Assembly: GCF_963259705.1 (NCBI RefSeq)
Contig: NC_081844.1
Location: forward strand, 45,150,001 to 45,214,000
DNA: 64,000 nucleotides
From: Myotis daubentonii
Taxonomy: Eukaryota; Chordata; Mammalia; Chiroptera; Vespertilionidae
Direction: 5' to 3'
Shown: positions 38,307-52,129 of the stretch, piece after piece
Numbering within the stretch: position 1 is the first letter of the stretch
Layout of the letters: each line of letters starts with the position of its first letter
Made by a program: the position numbers and the translations under genes
The notes under the pieces: model-generated
Told to the model about the DNA's origin: nothing
The model's database searches: none
What the model saw: the letters and a program-made list of their open reading frames with translations, nothing else

Positions 38307-38895
38307 TCCTATCTAATAAAGAGGGAATATGCCAATTGACCGTCATGCCATAACAAGATGGCTGTGCCCACAATGGAGGCAGGGATTCCATAACACAAGA
38401 TGGCTGCGCCCACAGTGCGCCAAGTTCCCGTAATGAGCCTTAATGAGCAATCAGCAGGGACCTGAGACTGTGTGGCACTGGGCTGGGGCAGGGGACCTGA
38501 GGCTGAGCCCCCCTGCCTGGTGGGGCTTGATGGGCACCTCAGGCCACGCCCCCCACCCGTGGGGTTTGACAGGGACCTCAAGGCGTGCCCCCTGGCCTGG
38601 CCCGGGCTGGCAGACCTCAGACCGCACACCCCGCCTGGCAAGGCTTGACGGGTGGGGTCGGCCGGGTCTGGATCTTGAGCAATTTCAAAGCACACGTGGG
38701 TGGGCAGGGACTTGACCCTGTTTCCCATGGCGTGCCCCAGACTCTGACAGGAGGAAGATTTTCATATACATTTTACTAATTTTCTTTCATCTCTGACACT
38801 TCTGTTATAGAGAAAGGGCAAATAGCAATATTAAAATATTTCCTCTAATTAATTCCCTTTTAATGTGCACAAATTTCATGCACCGGGTCACTAGT
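38307..38895 (+). mobile_element. Non-autonomous Helitron, plus strand
   Basis: 5' end 'tcctatctaataaagagg' with 'atatgccaattgac'; 3' end hairpin 'gtgcacaaatttcatgcac' then 'cgggtcactagt'. The G+C-rich centre (38440-38740) gives overlapping shadow frames on both strands. Confidence 0.9.
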
Positions 38896-40043
38896 TTAGA
38901 TATAGACAGTTATCTTATGTTAGTAACTACATACATTTATACATAACACATATACACACACAATATTTATACCAGAATTCAATTTTATCAATTCCTATTT
39001 CTTGACAAAGAATGAGTTTTCAACTTTTAATCCTTATAAATAATGCCATGATAAATAATACCCTTAACTAAATTTTGAGCATATTTCTGACCATTTCCTT
39101 AAGATATGGGGGAAAACTTATTAATCAAGATTTTGAACTTTTATAAATATCTGACATTATTGTTAAGGTGAATTCCAAGCATGCAAAACATTATACTCCC
39201 GCCTACACTGTATGACATAACCATATTCTGAAGCTAAACCTAGGAGAAGGCATCCTGTGATATTCAAAAGTAAACTGAGATATCATGTATAATTTTAATT
39301 GATGTGCTAATAGTAATAATTTAATTATGTGCTGATTTTGATGAAAGATAACGTCTCAGAATGCCTGAGAAAAATAGCCTCTCCGTTTGGAAAAGGGGAG
39401 CACAGTGACAAATTCTGACTTTGGAGGATGCTTGATTACAATGTTACTTGACTCAGAAACACAAATTGCTGTGAAGGATGTTCAGCTGACCACTAAACAG
39501 CCCAGTAGAGGCAGGAAATGACACATCAGGCTTTTGTTTACTTATCCCACAGTCAGTGAGATGAGCTGAGTGGCTCTGGTCTGCTCAGTGCTCTTCCAGG
39601 CACAAGAGCAAGTAGAAAAAGTATAGGAACATTTCTTATCCTCCAGAATAGTATTCATTTAAGAGAAAAGACGTACACACAAAAACCAACAGCTATATAA
39701 GAAAATATTTGAAAAATAACGATTGAGTTGTACAAGTCAGTATACATTATAACTAGTCTTGGGGCGGGGGAGGAAATCTTGGGTAGGTTAGGAAAATTAA
39801 TTATGAGGAAAAAGGGAAATTTGAATTGGATATTAAAGGATGGGTAGGATTGGCTAGAAGGAGAAGCAACAGGATCTAAACAATCAGAAAATGAGCATGT
39901 CATCACTAATTTCCACTCGACCCCCTTTGATCAGAATGGGAAAATTCTGTTGGGCAGGCCTAGCACATAACGTGGAAAGATTTGTGAGCAGCAAACATGA
40001 AAGCCTTGGATGCTTGGATAAGAAAATTCCACTTTCACTTATA
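38896..40043. other. Intergenic, no gene recognised
   Basis: Unassigned A+T-rich sequence. The 83-aa minus frame at 39655-39906 has no domain. Confidence 0.4.
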
Positions 40044-40057
40044 AATTAAAGTGAGTC

Positions 40058-40290
40058 AGCCCTAGTCGGTTTGGGTCAGGCAATAGAACATCGACAGGCG
40101 GACTGGAGGGTCCCAGGTTCGAGTTTGGTCAAGGACATATACTGGGGCTGTGGGCTAGATCTCCAATAGGGGGCATGCAGGAGGCAGCGGGTCAATGATT
40201 CTCTCTCATCATGATGTTTCTATCTCTCCCTCTCCCTTCCTCTCTCTGAAATCAATAAAAATATTTTTAATTAATTAATTAATTAATTAA
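40058..40290 (+). mobile_element. VES SINE, plus strand, with (AATT)n tail
   Basis: Head 'agccctagtcggtttggg', B-box-like 'ggttcgagtttggtc', pyrimidine tract and 'aatcaataaaaata', then an AATT microsatellite at 40267-40293. The duplication 'ttaaagtgagtca' flanks it (about 40045-40057 and 40292-40304). Confidence 0.9.
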
Positions 40291-40587
40291 TTAAAGTGAG
40301 TCATTTGAAGGTTTGTGTTTAAGGAAATAAAATGAAAATCACAATCCCTCTGCTCACACAGGTGCACATAATAGGTAGTTATTGAAGACTTGCCATGAAG
40401 TACGTATCCAGAAAGAGAATTGGATTCTGTTGTAAAGTCCCTGTACTCTACATACAGTTCGGCAGGATTATTCACTGAGATGTTAACTTCACTTTGGTTT
40501 TGCTGCTGTAGACATATCAGGAAGGAGGGTTCCTATGGGGAAGCTCCTTTTCTCTTGCCATGTGTTTCAGTCATCAGGGACTGGAGC

Positions 40588-40747
40588 TAGTGGTTCTCAA
40601 CCTTCCTAATGCCCTGACCCTTTAATACAGTTCCTCATGTTGTGGTGACCCCCAACCATAAAATGGTTTTCGTTGCTACTTCATAACTGTAATGTTGCTA
40701 CTGTTATGAATAGTCATGTAAATGTCTGATATGCAGGATGTATTTTC
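40588..40747. mobile_element. SPIN-type hAT element, truncated
   Basis: Starts 'tagtggttctcaaccttcc' and runs through 'cctcatgttgtggtgacccc' and 'gatatgcaggatgtatttt'. This is the other half, in opposite orientation, of the family represented at 36387-36609. The second terminal repeat is missing. Confidence 0.8.
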
Positions 40748-41084
40748 CCTTCCTGCTAGGAATTTAGAGCTCCCGAGGAGAGAGGTCATTTACCTGCAGT
40801 GCGGAGCCCCTTCTAGGCTCTGTCTTTCTGTCTCCAAGCAAACCTCCAGTAAATGGAAGTACCTCATGTGCAACCTCAGCATGGCCCTTCTCAGGGGGAG
40901 GAGTTGGAGCTCATCTTCTTCCTTTTCTGGCTTCCAAATCTTCACCTCCCCAGCCTGTAATGTAGGTCATGCTGGAAATTCTTTCAAGATATGGACAGGA
41001 ATCAAATGAACAGAATTAACTGATAAATAACATAGATCCAGAGACATAGAAGCATGTCTCTGAACATGCTGCTTAACCTCAGAG

Positions 41085-41275
41085 GGAAGGTGAGGTGGGT
41101 GGGTGGGAAGAGATCAACCAAAGAAATTGTATGCATATATGCATAAACCATGGACACAGACAATAGGGTGGTGAAGGCCTGGGGTGGGGGACTGGGAGCA
41201 GGTTAGAAGAGGTCAATGGTGGAAAAAAGAGGACATATATAATACTTTCAACAATAAAGATTTTATATATGACAG
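41085..41275 (+). mobile_element. L1 3' UTR fragment, plus strand
   Basis: Shares its order with the L1 3' end at 46090-46290: 'agagatcaaccaaag', 'ttgtatgcatatatgcataa', a 'ggacaca' step and a final 'caataaa'. It is a very short 5'-truncated copy. The 162-aa minus frame at 41079-41567 overlaps it and the Helitron and is not a gene. Confidence 0.75.
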
Positions 41276-41329
41276 ACTTCTCACCAGGGCTCACCCTGTA
41301 CATGCTTACTAAAAGAAAAAAAAAAATGA

Positions 41330-41647
41330 CTAATAGACTGAGCGCTTCTCCACCTCCCCCTGCTCCTGAGGGGTGATTGGGGCGGCAGCCACTGCTCGCA
41401 CCCACTGCTGGCTTTGGCCCCAATGGCTCCGCGCTGTCAGCGGATGCAAGTGGGGCCAGCACCGCCAACAGCACATGGGAGCTGTGAAAGCAGGAGTGGG
41501 GCTGCCAGTAGAGAGAGGATTGGGCCGCAGTGGGAGGGGCTGGATGGGGGCATGGAGGATGGGCCAAGACCTGCCCCTGTGCTAACCGCAGCCTCGCAGC
41601 CCACAGTTCATTTCAAGGTGCACAAATTCATGCACTGGGCCCCTAGT
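41330..41647 (+). mobile_element. Non-autonomous Helitron, plus strand, 5' end unclear
   Basis: The 3' end is clear: hairpin 'gtgcacaaattcatgcac' then 'tgggcccctagt' ending at 41647. The 5' terminus is not canonical; the G+C-rich body starts at about 41340, so the copy may be 5'-truncated. Confidence 0.7.
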
Positions 41648-44600
41648 CATTCATAAAAACATAGTTTGTATCTTTCTTGTTTATACCTCCACCTTTTGAA
41701 TTTGTAATAACTTGAAAATAGTTTTAGCAGTGTTAGAAATGATGTTTTTATTTACCTTATCCTAGCAAATTTTATTCACATATCATCCATATTTGTAAAT
41801 GTCATCTTTCTAAAGGAAGAAAAAAATCAAATATTCAAAGTTAATGCTTTTACCTGGTTTCATTGACACCAGCCATTTTAATCATGATTTTGCCAGATTT
41901 TTAATACTAGGCTACCTTAACGGCCCTTCTAAAGGAAATTGATCTCTTTAGTGAGTATATAAAAGCCAGTTCTCCAAGTATAACATAAAAAGGTATTCTT
42001 GGTAATTTTATCTCCTCTCAGAGTGAGTGAGGCATCTTCACTGAACCCAGACTTCGAGGTTTAGCCTGAGTCTGCAGAGACCTAAGAGTTAGGTCCTAAC
42101 TGACACCCTCAGGACAAGATCGTTTCCTAAAGCCCACTCCCAACAGCCAGGATTTAAGACTTTCACATGAAGCTTAGCAAAGATCTTGACATACAGCATT
42201 GTCAGCCCATAGCCCACAGGACTTAGCACTATCTTAAAGACAGTGCATTTCTGTGTTTTTGCTCTTGGTTCTTCGCCTGCTTGCTAAACAAATCTAGTAG
42301 CACGGGCAATACATCTTCCTGTTTTAAATGGCCCAGTTGTTGAAACGAAACTGGTAATGGAGCTCGGGGATTAAAGGGCATCCTAGATGCCAGGGGCACA
42401 CTGCCTGCTGCTCACGGGACGTTAAAGGCATCGGGCAGGATTTTCTGCCCTGGCTGATCTTTCATGGGAGGCTGTCAACTGTACCTCAAGAGATGATTAA
42501 TGAGAAAAAAATGCCTGCTCCACCAATGTAGCAGCAGTAATTAGCTCATGCAGTCCAGTTCAGGAAAAGCTTCCATTTATAAACACTATATTAACTTTTA
42601 TTTTCTTTTACATTTTCTTACAAAGATTTAATATTTCATTTTGATTTTGGAAAAATAAGCACAAGAAGCATAACTTTATTGTAACTAGATCAAAATGCCC
42701 GTGCCAAATAAGATGTAACGAACAATATTTACCTAGAATTGCAAATTATTCTTTACCTCTACTATGCTCAAATATACTTTTAGAGGTTTTATGTAAATGA
42801 GCATCACAAAAGCCATTTAGTAGGGACTCTCCTTTAGTGTGATCTTGTGTGGCAACCATCAAAATACTCTCTGATCTCCTCCTACAAGGAGCAACATTGG
42901 TTGATTACCCCAGCCATTGTCTCTCTGGATGGTGGTTGATCCTAGGTGATGACTGAGCCTGGTGGGAATACCTAGACAGACCCATCCTGGTAAGACCGGA
43001 GACTTCCAATGGATACCTTTCCTTCCAGAACTCCCCATTGGCCAGGTCAAAGATCCTTTAGAACTGCATGTTGTCCAGCATTCTTTCTACACCATACTCC
43101 TCCAGTCCCTCTCTCCTTCCACAGAAGTCACACTCTGAAGGCTTTCCCACTTTCTCTTGCTCCCCTCATAACAAATATTTTGCATAACTAATCCCATCTT
43201 GGTGTCTGCTTCTCTGAAAATGCACACGTCTTTGAAACTTACAGAGCCCTCTCTCCGGAAGTCTCTCTTATCCATTCAAAAAGTATTTATTAAGCATCTA
43301 GTTGTGCCGGGAGATGTCCTTGTCACTGGAGATACAGATGTTACACAAACAGTGAATACATACATATTAGATACAGATGTTATGATATTGAATATAATAT
43401 ACATTAAACAAATAATTATAAGTGTAATGAAAAGAAAACAGTTTAATGGGAGCACAATTGGAGGGATCAAATAAATTCTAAGAGTTGAGGATGGTCACTC
43501 TGAAGAAGAGAGTTTTAAGCTGAAGCCTAATTAGCTAGACAAGCACAAAAAAAAGAAAGAGCTTGCTATGCAAACTCAGAAAACATGTGGTTTGTTCAGG
43601 CAACTAACTGGAGTCAGGAATGAATTTAAAAAACATACAAGATGCATATAAGTTCCATATTATGAAGAATTCCTGAAGGACGTATATGAAAAGTACTCCC
43701 TGGATCCTCTCTTTTTTCCAGGTGAAATAATTGGATTAAATGTCTCATTGGAGCCTCTCCTTTTCTACTTCTATCTATTTTCTTCTACACATGCAATGAT
43801 CATACAATAGTAGACCCCTGTGACTTATAGCATGATTATGTCTTCCTATTTACACAACTTTGTAATATCCAACAATATGACTGATGGTGATACAGCAAAC
43901 AAGTCAGACACTCTCATATTTTTCAGTAAGGACTTTCTTATATTGGTAGTTGCCGAACAAATATTTATTGTGAAGCCAATGTGCATGCATACCCTTTAAT
44001 ATTTTAATGACTCGAAGAATGGTATTAATGGTGGTAAGACAAAAATCCTTTATAATTGCCACCAAATGTGTTTTTCCTTAAGTCTATATTTACAAAGTTC
44101 CAAATGAAGTAGTCAGTTGTCTGGTAATTTAGGTCTAACATGAAATCTATCATCTATCTATCTGTCTATCTAAGCAAATGCGTTCACCCAGGACACATGT
44201 AAAACATACCTACTGAATTAAGAAAAGATACTTTTTCACTAGAATTATCCAGGAACTTGACTTAAAAAGACTCTAATTTTTGATGAGAGAAGAGCTTTGA
44301 ATATATCCAATTAAGTGTCATTTAAAATAGCACCTAAATGCATTACCTTAAAGTACTATGTATTATATATTTTGCTAAACATAATGATAAACCTGTCACC
44401 TTAATCTGTTTTTTTCTATCATTAATTTAAATGCAGCTCTTAGGTTAACAATGATGTTGCTAAGTAGAGTACACTAATTTTAACATTAAGACTAAATGTT
44501 AAGGAAAATTATATCTTCCTTCAAGAAAATTATTGAAGAATAAATATAGTATAAGAGTGCCTGACAATACCATTTAAACAATGTCAAGGGAACTGTTTTT

Positions 44601-44718
44601 TAAATAGAAAAAGGGCATGGAAGATATATATACCAATTAAATCAGCATAGTATAGTATGTAAATAAAATGTAAAGTAACATTAAGGTATATAAAGAATTC
44701 TGAGTAATAAAATAAGTT
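41648..44718. other. Intergenic, no gene recognised
   Basis: About 3 kb of unassigned sequence. A diverged L2-class trace is seen at about 43265-43545 ('caaaaagtatttattaagc', 'agatgttacacaaacagtg'). A short TCTA repeat lies near 44148-44172. Short frames (42859-43050, 43087-43275, 43199-43474) have no domains. Confidence 0.45.
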
Positions 44719-44733
44719 AAGAAGGGACTTCAA
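44719..44733 (+). repeat. 5' target-site duplication of the RTF1-containing composite
   Basis: 'aagaagggacttcaa' matches 49792-49806 at 14 of 15 positions. The preceding 'gtt/aagaag' fits an L1 endonuclease nick site. L1 sequence begins right after it. Confidence 0.7.
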
Positions 44734-46302
44734 TTCTCCAAAAATTTATCTGGAATAAAAAAAGACCCCGAATAACTGCAGCGATCCTGAAAAAGAACAA
44801 AGTAGGTGGGATCTCAATACCAGATATCAAGATGTATTACAAAGCCACTATTCTCAAAACTGCCTGGTACTGGCACAAGAACAGGCATATAGATCAATGG
44901 AATAGAATAGAGAGCCCAGAAATCGGCCCGAACCAATATGCTCAATTAATATTTGACAAAGGAGGCAAGAACATACAATGGAGCCAAGATAGTCTCTTCA
45001 ATAAATGGTGTTGGGAAAATTGGACAGATATATGCAAGAAAATGAAACTAGACCACCAACTTACACCATACACAAAAATAAACTCAAAATGGATAAAGGA
45101 CTTAAATGTACGACAGGAAACCATAAAAATTCTAGAAGAAGCCAAAGGTAACAAAATCTCAGACATATGCCGAAGCAATTTCTTCACTGATACAGCTCCT
45201 AGGGCACTTGAAACTAAAGAGAAAATGAACAAATGGGACTACATCAAAATAAAAAGCTTCTGCACAGCAAAAGAAACCATCAACAAAACAACGAGAAAAC
45301 CCACTGTATGGGAAAACATATTGCCAATGTCATATCTGATAAGGGCCTAATCTCCAAAATTTATAGGGAACTCATACAACTTAACAAAAGGAAGATAAAC
45401 AATCCAATCAAAAAATGGGCAAAGGACCTAGACACCTTTCAAAAGAGGACATTCAGAAAGCCAACAGACATATGAAAACATGCTCAAAGTCACTAATCAT
45501 CCGAGAGATGCAAATCAAAACAACAATGAGGTACCATCTCATACCTGTCAGATTGGCTATCATCAACAAATCAACAAACGACAAGTGCTGGAGAGGATGT
45601 GGAGAAGAAGGAACACTCGTGCACTGCTGGTGGGAATGCAGACTGGTGCAGCCACTATGGAAGACAGTATGGAGTTTCCTCAAAAAACTACAAATGGAAC
45701 TCCCATTTGACCCTGTGATCCCACTTCTAGGAATATATCCCAAGAAACCAGAAACAACAATCAGAAAGGATATATGCACCCATATGTTCATAGCAGCACA
45801 ATTCACCATAGCTAGAATCTGGAAACAGCCTAAGTGCCCATCAGTAGATGAATGGATTAGAAAACCGTGGTACATCTACACGATGGAATACTATGCTGCT
45901 GTAAAAAAGAAGGAACTCTTACCATTTGCAACGGCATGGATGGAACTGGAGAGCATTATGCTAAGTGAAATAAGCCAGTCAATGAAGGAAAAATACCACA
46001 TGATCTCACTCATTCATGGATAATAGAGACCATTATAAACTTTTGAACAATAATAGATACAGAGGCAGAGCAGCCTCAAACAGATTGTCAAACTGTAGCG
46101 GGAAGGCCGGGGAGGGGTGGGGCAGGAGGGAGGGGTGTAAGAGATCAACCAAAGGACTTGTATGCATGCATATAAGCATAACCAATGGACATAAGACACT
46201 GGGGGGTAGGAGAGGCCAGGGGATTGTCAAGGGTGTGGGAAAAAAAGGGACACATATGTAATACCCTTTGTAAGACTGTAAGCAATAAAATAAAATAAAA
46301 AA
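44734..46302 (+). mobile_element. L1 LINE, 5'-truncated, plus strand
   Basis: Carries the last third of ORF2, the 3' UTR ('agagatcaaccaaagg', 'gtatgcatgcatataagc') and an A-rich tail at about 46284-46302. Its 5' edge coincides with the 15-bp duplication at 44719. I see no matching 3' duplication right after its own tail; the matching copy lies after the RTF1 poly(A) tail instead. Confidence 0.9.
44832..46023 (+). pseudogene. L1 ORF2 protein, C-terminal fragment, frameshifted
   Basis: Frames at 44832-45350 and 45415-46023 together read as the C-terminal third of L1 ORF2p, with [20 protein letters not shown] and [17 protein letters not shown] blocks. The terminal knuckle CX3CX7HX4C is intact (CWRGC...H...C near 45589-45640). 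Reverse transcriptase and endonuclease domains are absent through 5' truncation. A frameshift at about 45350-45415 breaks the frame, so it is inactive. Confidence 0.88.
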
Positions 46303-46974
46303 GACTCAGAAGAAGACTGACAAGCAATGATAGCAAGCATAGCAATAAGCATAGTGGATGGAGTGCACACAGAGCCTTGTAGAAGGTTGCTGGCCTCTTC
46401 AGTCAAGGATTTCAGCTGTCCACAAGTTGGTGGTTTGGTTGTCCTTGTTGATCTGTCTAGCGGGCAGCGTCACTGGCGATGGGCTTCCCGAAGTGTCAGC
46501 GCGTTGAAGGGCTGGATCATGGGTCCATCAGGGCCGTGCTTGATGGTGGTGTCGATGTCTGGGGAGGAGTCAGCTGTGCCCTCTGGGTCAGCTGATATGG
46601 ATGATACCGGGGAGGAGGAGGAGGAGGCGGAGATGGAGGGTAGTAGAGAGAAAAAGAAGAGAAAGCAAAAGAACTACAAGGCATGGAAGTGTTTAGAAAA
46701 CAGAGGGAGAAGAAAGGGAAGAAGGCAGCACCCTGACACAGCCCTTTCCTTCAGCTGCCCCTTTCCCTGTGGTCCAAGGTAGAAATGGGAAACAAGTCCT
46801 GTTGCAGTGAGAGGACAGCTGCTGTCAGCCAGTCTCTGTCTTTACCTGGGTCCCGATCTGAGCTGGGCGTGGGAAGCGAAGCAGCCATGAGGGCAGGAGA
46901 CCTCCCTCAGAAGGAGTGAGGGTTCAGGCCTCTGATTTACACGCGCTATCATTTAAAAAATAAAAAGGGGAATT
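46303..46974. other. Probable retroviral remnant ending in a polypurine tract
   Basis: The last bases before the LTR ('aaaaaggggaatt') look like a retroviral polypurine tract, which normally sits directly before a 3' LTR; on that reading the segment is the end of a plus-strand provirus. Against this, minus-strand translation of about 46317-46580 resembles, weakly, the leader end of a betaretrovirus-like envelope precursor, which would be the opposite orientation. The plus-strand frame at 46327-46782 (151 aa, acidic run then KKKRK) has no recognised domain. All of it is broken and not proposed as functional. Confidence 0.3.
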
Positions 46975-49551
<2,577 letters not shown>

Positions 49552-49753
49552 GCTCACCCAGCCTGCTGCTTCTGACCCTGCATGCCCATCAGTGTCTCGC
49601 CTTTCCTCTTCCTTTGATGTGCCCTCTTTGGGCGGGACCAGCAGTAGAAACTTGGAAGAGACTCTAAATAGAGTGCATAAGTATTCATTTCATTATTATG
49701 CTTTGTTATATAGGGCGGGGTTTCTTGTAATATCAGTGCACAATTTAAACATA

Positions 49754-49759
49754 AATAAA
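49754..49759 (+). terminator. Polyadenylation signal of the RTF1 retrocopy
   Basis: AATAAA lies 21 bp before the A run at 49780-49793. It marks the 3' end of the original mRNA. Confidence 0.9.
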
Positions 49760-49791
49760 CATTAAGATCAGCCTAACGCAAAAAAAAAAAA

Positions 49792-49806
49792 AAGAAGGGC
49801 CTTCAA
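49792..49806 (+). repeat. 3' target-site duplication of the RTF1-containing composite
   Basis: 'aagaagggccttcaa' directly follows the poly(A) tail and matches 44719-44733 with one mismatch. Confidence 0.7.
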
Positions 49807-50062
49807 GAGGCCATTGTGTGTATAATCTTGGCATATTTCAATTTTTGGTCCATAAATTACTGGAAAATTCAAACACTGAAGATATGTTAGAGAAAGAGAG
49901 AAGCAGCTATAGAGTAGAAGCAATGACATGAGCAGTTTCTCTTGTTCATATCCATTCCACTCTCTTAACATATAAGTGAAAATGTTTATTTGGACAACTA
50001 CTGGAAACTACTAGAATTCAGAAACAAATTTATTTGCAAAATATCCGTAACTTTGATTTAAA

Positions 50063-50277
50063 TCAGGGCTCAGCAAGCTACCTAAAGAGCCACATAATAA
50101 TTTAGGCCTTTCTTGCAAGGTTTCTATCACAATACTCAACTTTGCTGTTGTAGAGAAAAAGCAGCCTTAGACAATATGTAATTGCATAGATGTTGCTGTG
50201 TTCCAGTCAATCTTTGATTTAAAAAAAAGGTGACCACATTTGGCCCTGACCATGCTTTGCTGACAACTACTCTACAT
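50063..50277 (+). mobile_element. MER5/Charlie-type hAT remnant
   Basis: Follows the common mammalian pattern: 'cagggctcagcaagct', 'gccacataataatttaggcc', 'caactttgctgttgtag', 'gcagccttagacaatatgta', 'tttggccctgacca' and 'tttgctgacaac'. It is old and lacks a transposase. Confidence 0.7.
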
Positions 50278-50357
50278 AGCAAATAGCATATTTTAAAGAC
50301 TTATGGCTGATTCTTTAAGCACTATTTTTTCTTTCTCAGTATGATTCATATGTTTGA

Positions 50358-50595
50358 GATATATATATATATATTTTTTATTTCAGAGATGAAGGCAGAG
50401 AGAGGGAGGGAGGGAGGGAGGGAGGGAAATGGAAACATTAATTATGAGAGAGAATCATGGATCAGCTGCCTCCTGTCTCCCCTCCCACTGGGGATCGAGC
50501 CCACAAGCAGGGCATGTGCCCTGATTGGGAATCGAACCAGGGACCTTTTAGTTTGCAGGCCGTCGCTCTACCCACTGAGCGACAGCGGTCAGGGC
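50358..50595 (-). mobile_element. VES SINE, minus strand
   Basis: Reversed VES with an expanded (GGGA)n tract at about 50400-50427 and a head ending 'cagcggtcagggc'. It follows an (AT)n run. Confidence 0.85.
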
Positions 50596-50756
50596 TACAG
50601 TGTGCTCTTTCAAAATGTTTATTTGTCGTATTTCAGAAAGGAAGAGAGAAGCATGAATGATGAGTGATCATCGTCGATTGTCTGCCTTCGTTGTGCAGGA
50701 AGAAAGAGTGACATGTGTTGTCATCTGCTAAGCAGAAGGAATAGTAGGCTCTGGCT

Positions 50757-50990
50757 AGTGTTGCTCTCTGGTTAGACATTTGGATGGTCAGGGAAGGGTC
50801 GCTGGTGGGATTCCTGGTCCAGAGCACATACCTGGGATGAATGTTTCATCGCCTGCCCCGGTCTGGGCTCCTGTGGGAGCCAAAGATGCATGTATCTGTT
50901 GCATACTCATGTTTGCTTGTTTGTTTTCAGTGTCTCTCTCTCCTCCCGCTCCCTCCCTTCCATGCTCTCTAAGAAAATGAATGGTGAAAA
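50757..50990 (+). mobile_element. Degenerate VES-like SINE, plus strand
   Basis: Weak VES architecture: 'ctggctagtgttgctctctgg', 'ggtgggattcctggtcc', 'gagcacatacctggg', then a 'tctctctcctcccgctccctc' tract. It is much diverged or a related subfamily. Confidence 0.5.
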
Positions 50991-52129
50991 CATCTCCTCT
51001 GTAAAGAATTAAACAAAACATACACATGAAAAAAGTACAAAGCAGGAAAAGATTTGGAGGTTGTGAAGAAGCACCATATCCGCCAGGAAAGGCACCATGA
51101 TGCGCATAGCATTCAGCTCTGCTGATGTTTTTCCACGCGATGTGTGTATAAGATAAAAATAAAATGTTCGAGTGTCCCTCAGCTGCCAAGTTCCTGACAC
51201 AACAGGATGAGGTCACTGTAGCAGGGTCCTTGCAGGGTCTCCCAAGCCACCATGTCAGGAGCGAAGCTGGGGGGGGGGGGTGAGGCCGGGAGGAGCAGGG
51301 GAAAGTGAGGTGTGAAGGAGGTGGGAAATGGACAGAGGAGGGTCGTGCAGGTGTTCCTGTCTGCTGCGTTGTGTTGCTGCTCCCAGAGTCCCTCCCACTG
51401 AGAAGATGCCAGGAGACTGAGCTGGTGTCGGTGACCGAGGGACACACAAACCTAGGGTGAGACAGAGCGAGGGCCAGACACACCATGGAAGCCGCAGTGG
51501 CCAGGAGAGGTGATATCCAGGAATGTGTGGCCACTGTGCTGGTTCCTCGTATCCTCCTGGAGGTACCTTGTCAGTGTTTTTTGACTCCAGAACTGTGTAT
51601 TTCATTTCCACACACAGCCCCTACTTGATGGTGACTCTGTCTAAGACACAAGACCTGTGTGCACATCCATGTACACAACAGTTGTTTGGAAAGTGATGTC
51701 CAACTTGTTTTCTGTAGTTATTATCTGCCAAATCAATGAGAGGCAAGCAGTTATGTGTTTGATGTATTATACATTTGTATTCTAGATAGATTTTATTTTG
51801 GAAAATGAAATTTTTCATACAAAGTTGCCTTTGTAAGTGTCATTAAATGATCATGTTAAAAACTTTGTAAGTTGTAGCTGGTCAAGCGGATTGAAGTTAA
51901 GTAGAAGAGGACATTCTGCCCAGAAAAGGTGGGAGCCTGCAAGCGGGCCACGTCAGGACAAAGTCTTGCAAGCAAGACATATTGTTCAGAGGCCGAACTT
52001 TCCTTGAGGTGATAAATAGTCCATGATGGCATGGAAAGTTCAAGGGAGGGTGCACTGCTGCAGGTGGAAAGAGTTTTTGTATAACATAGGAAATGAATAG
52101 TTTAATGTATAATTTAATCTAGACTTCAG
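50991..52129. other. Unassigned sequence with a long minus-strand frame
   Basis: No gene was recognised. The minus strand is open from 51534 to 50788 (248 aa, with a hydrophobic N-terminus), but the frame shares no recognised domain and its last third lies in a SINE. 51230-51500 is G-rich. Confidence 0.35.

Noticed and set aside
41079..41567. 162-aa minus-strand frame
   Set aside because: It spans an L1 3' UTR fragment and a Helitron interior, so it is not a single coding unit.
45453..45875. 140-aa minus-strand frame
   Set aside because: It is antisense to L1 ORF2.
46303..46330. Separate target duplication for the L1 right after its own A tail
   Set aside because: 'aagaagactgacaa' only loosely resembles the 5' 'aagaagggacttcaa'. 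The copy after the RTF1 tail matches 14 of 15 bases.
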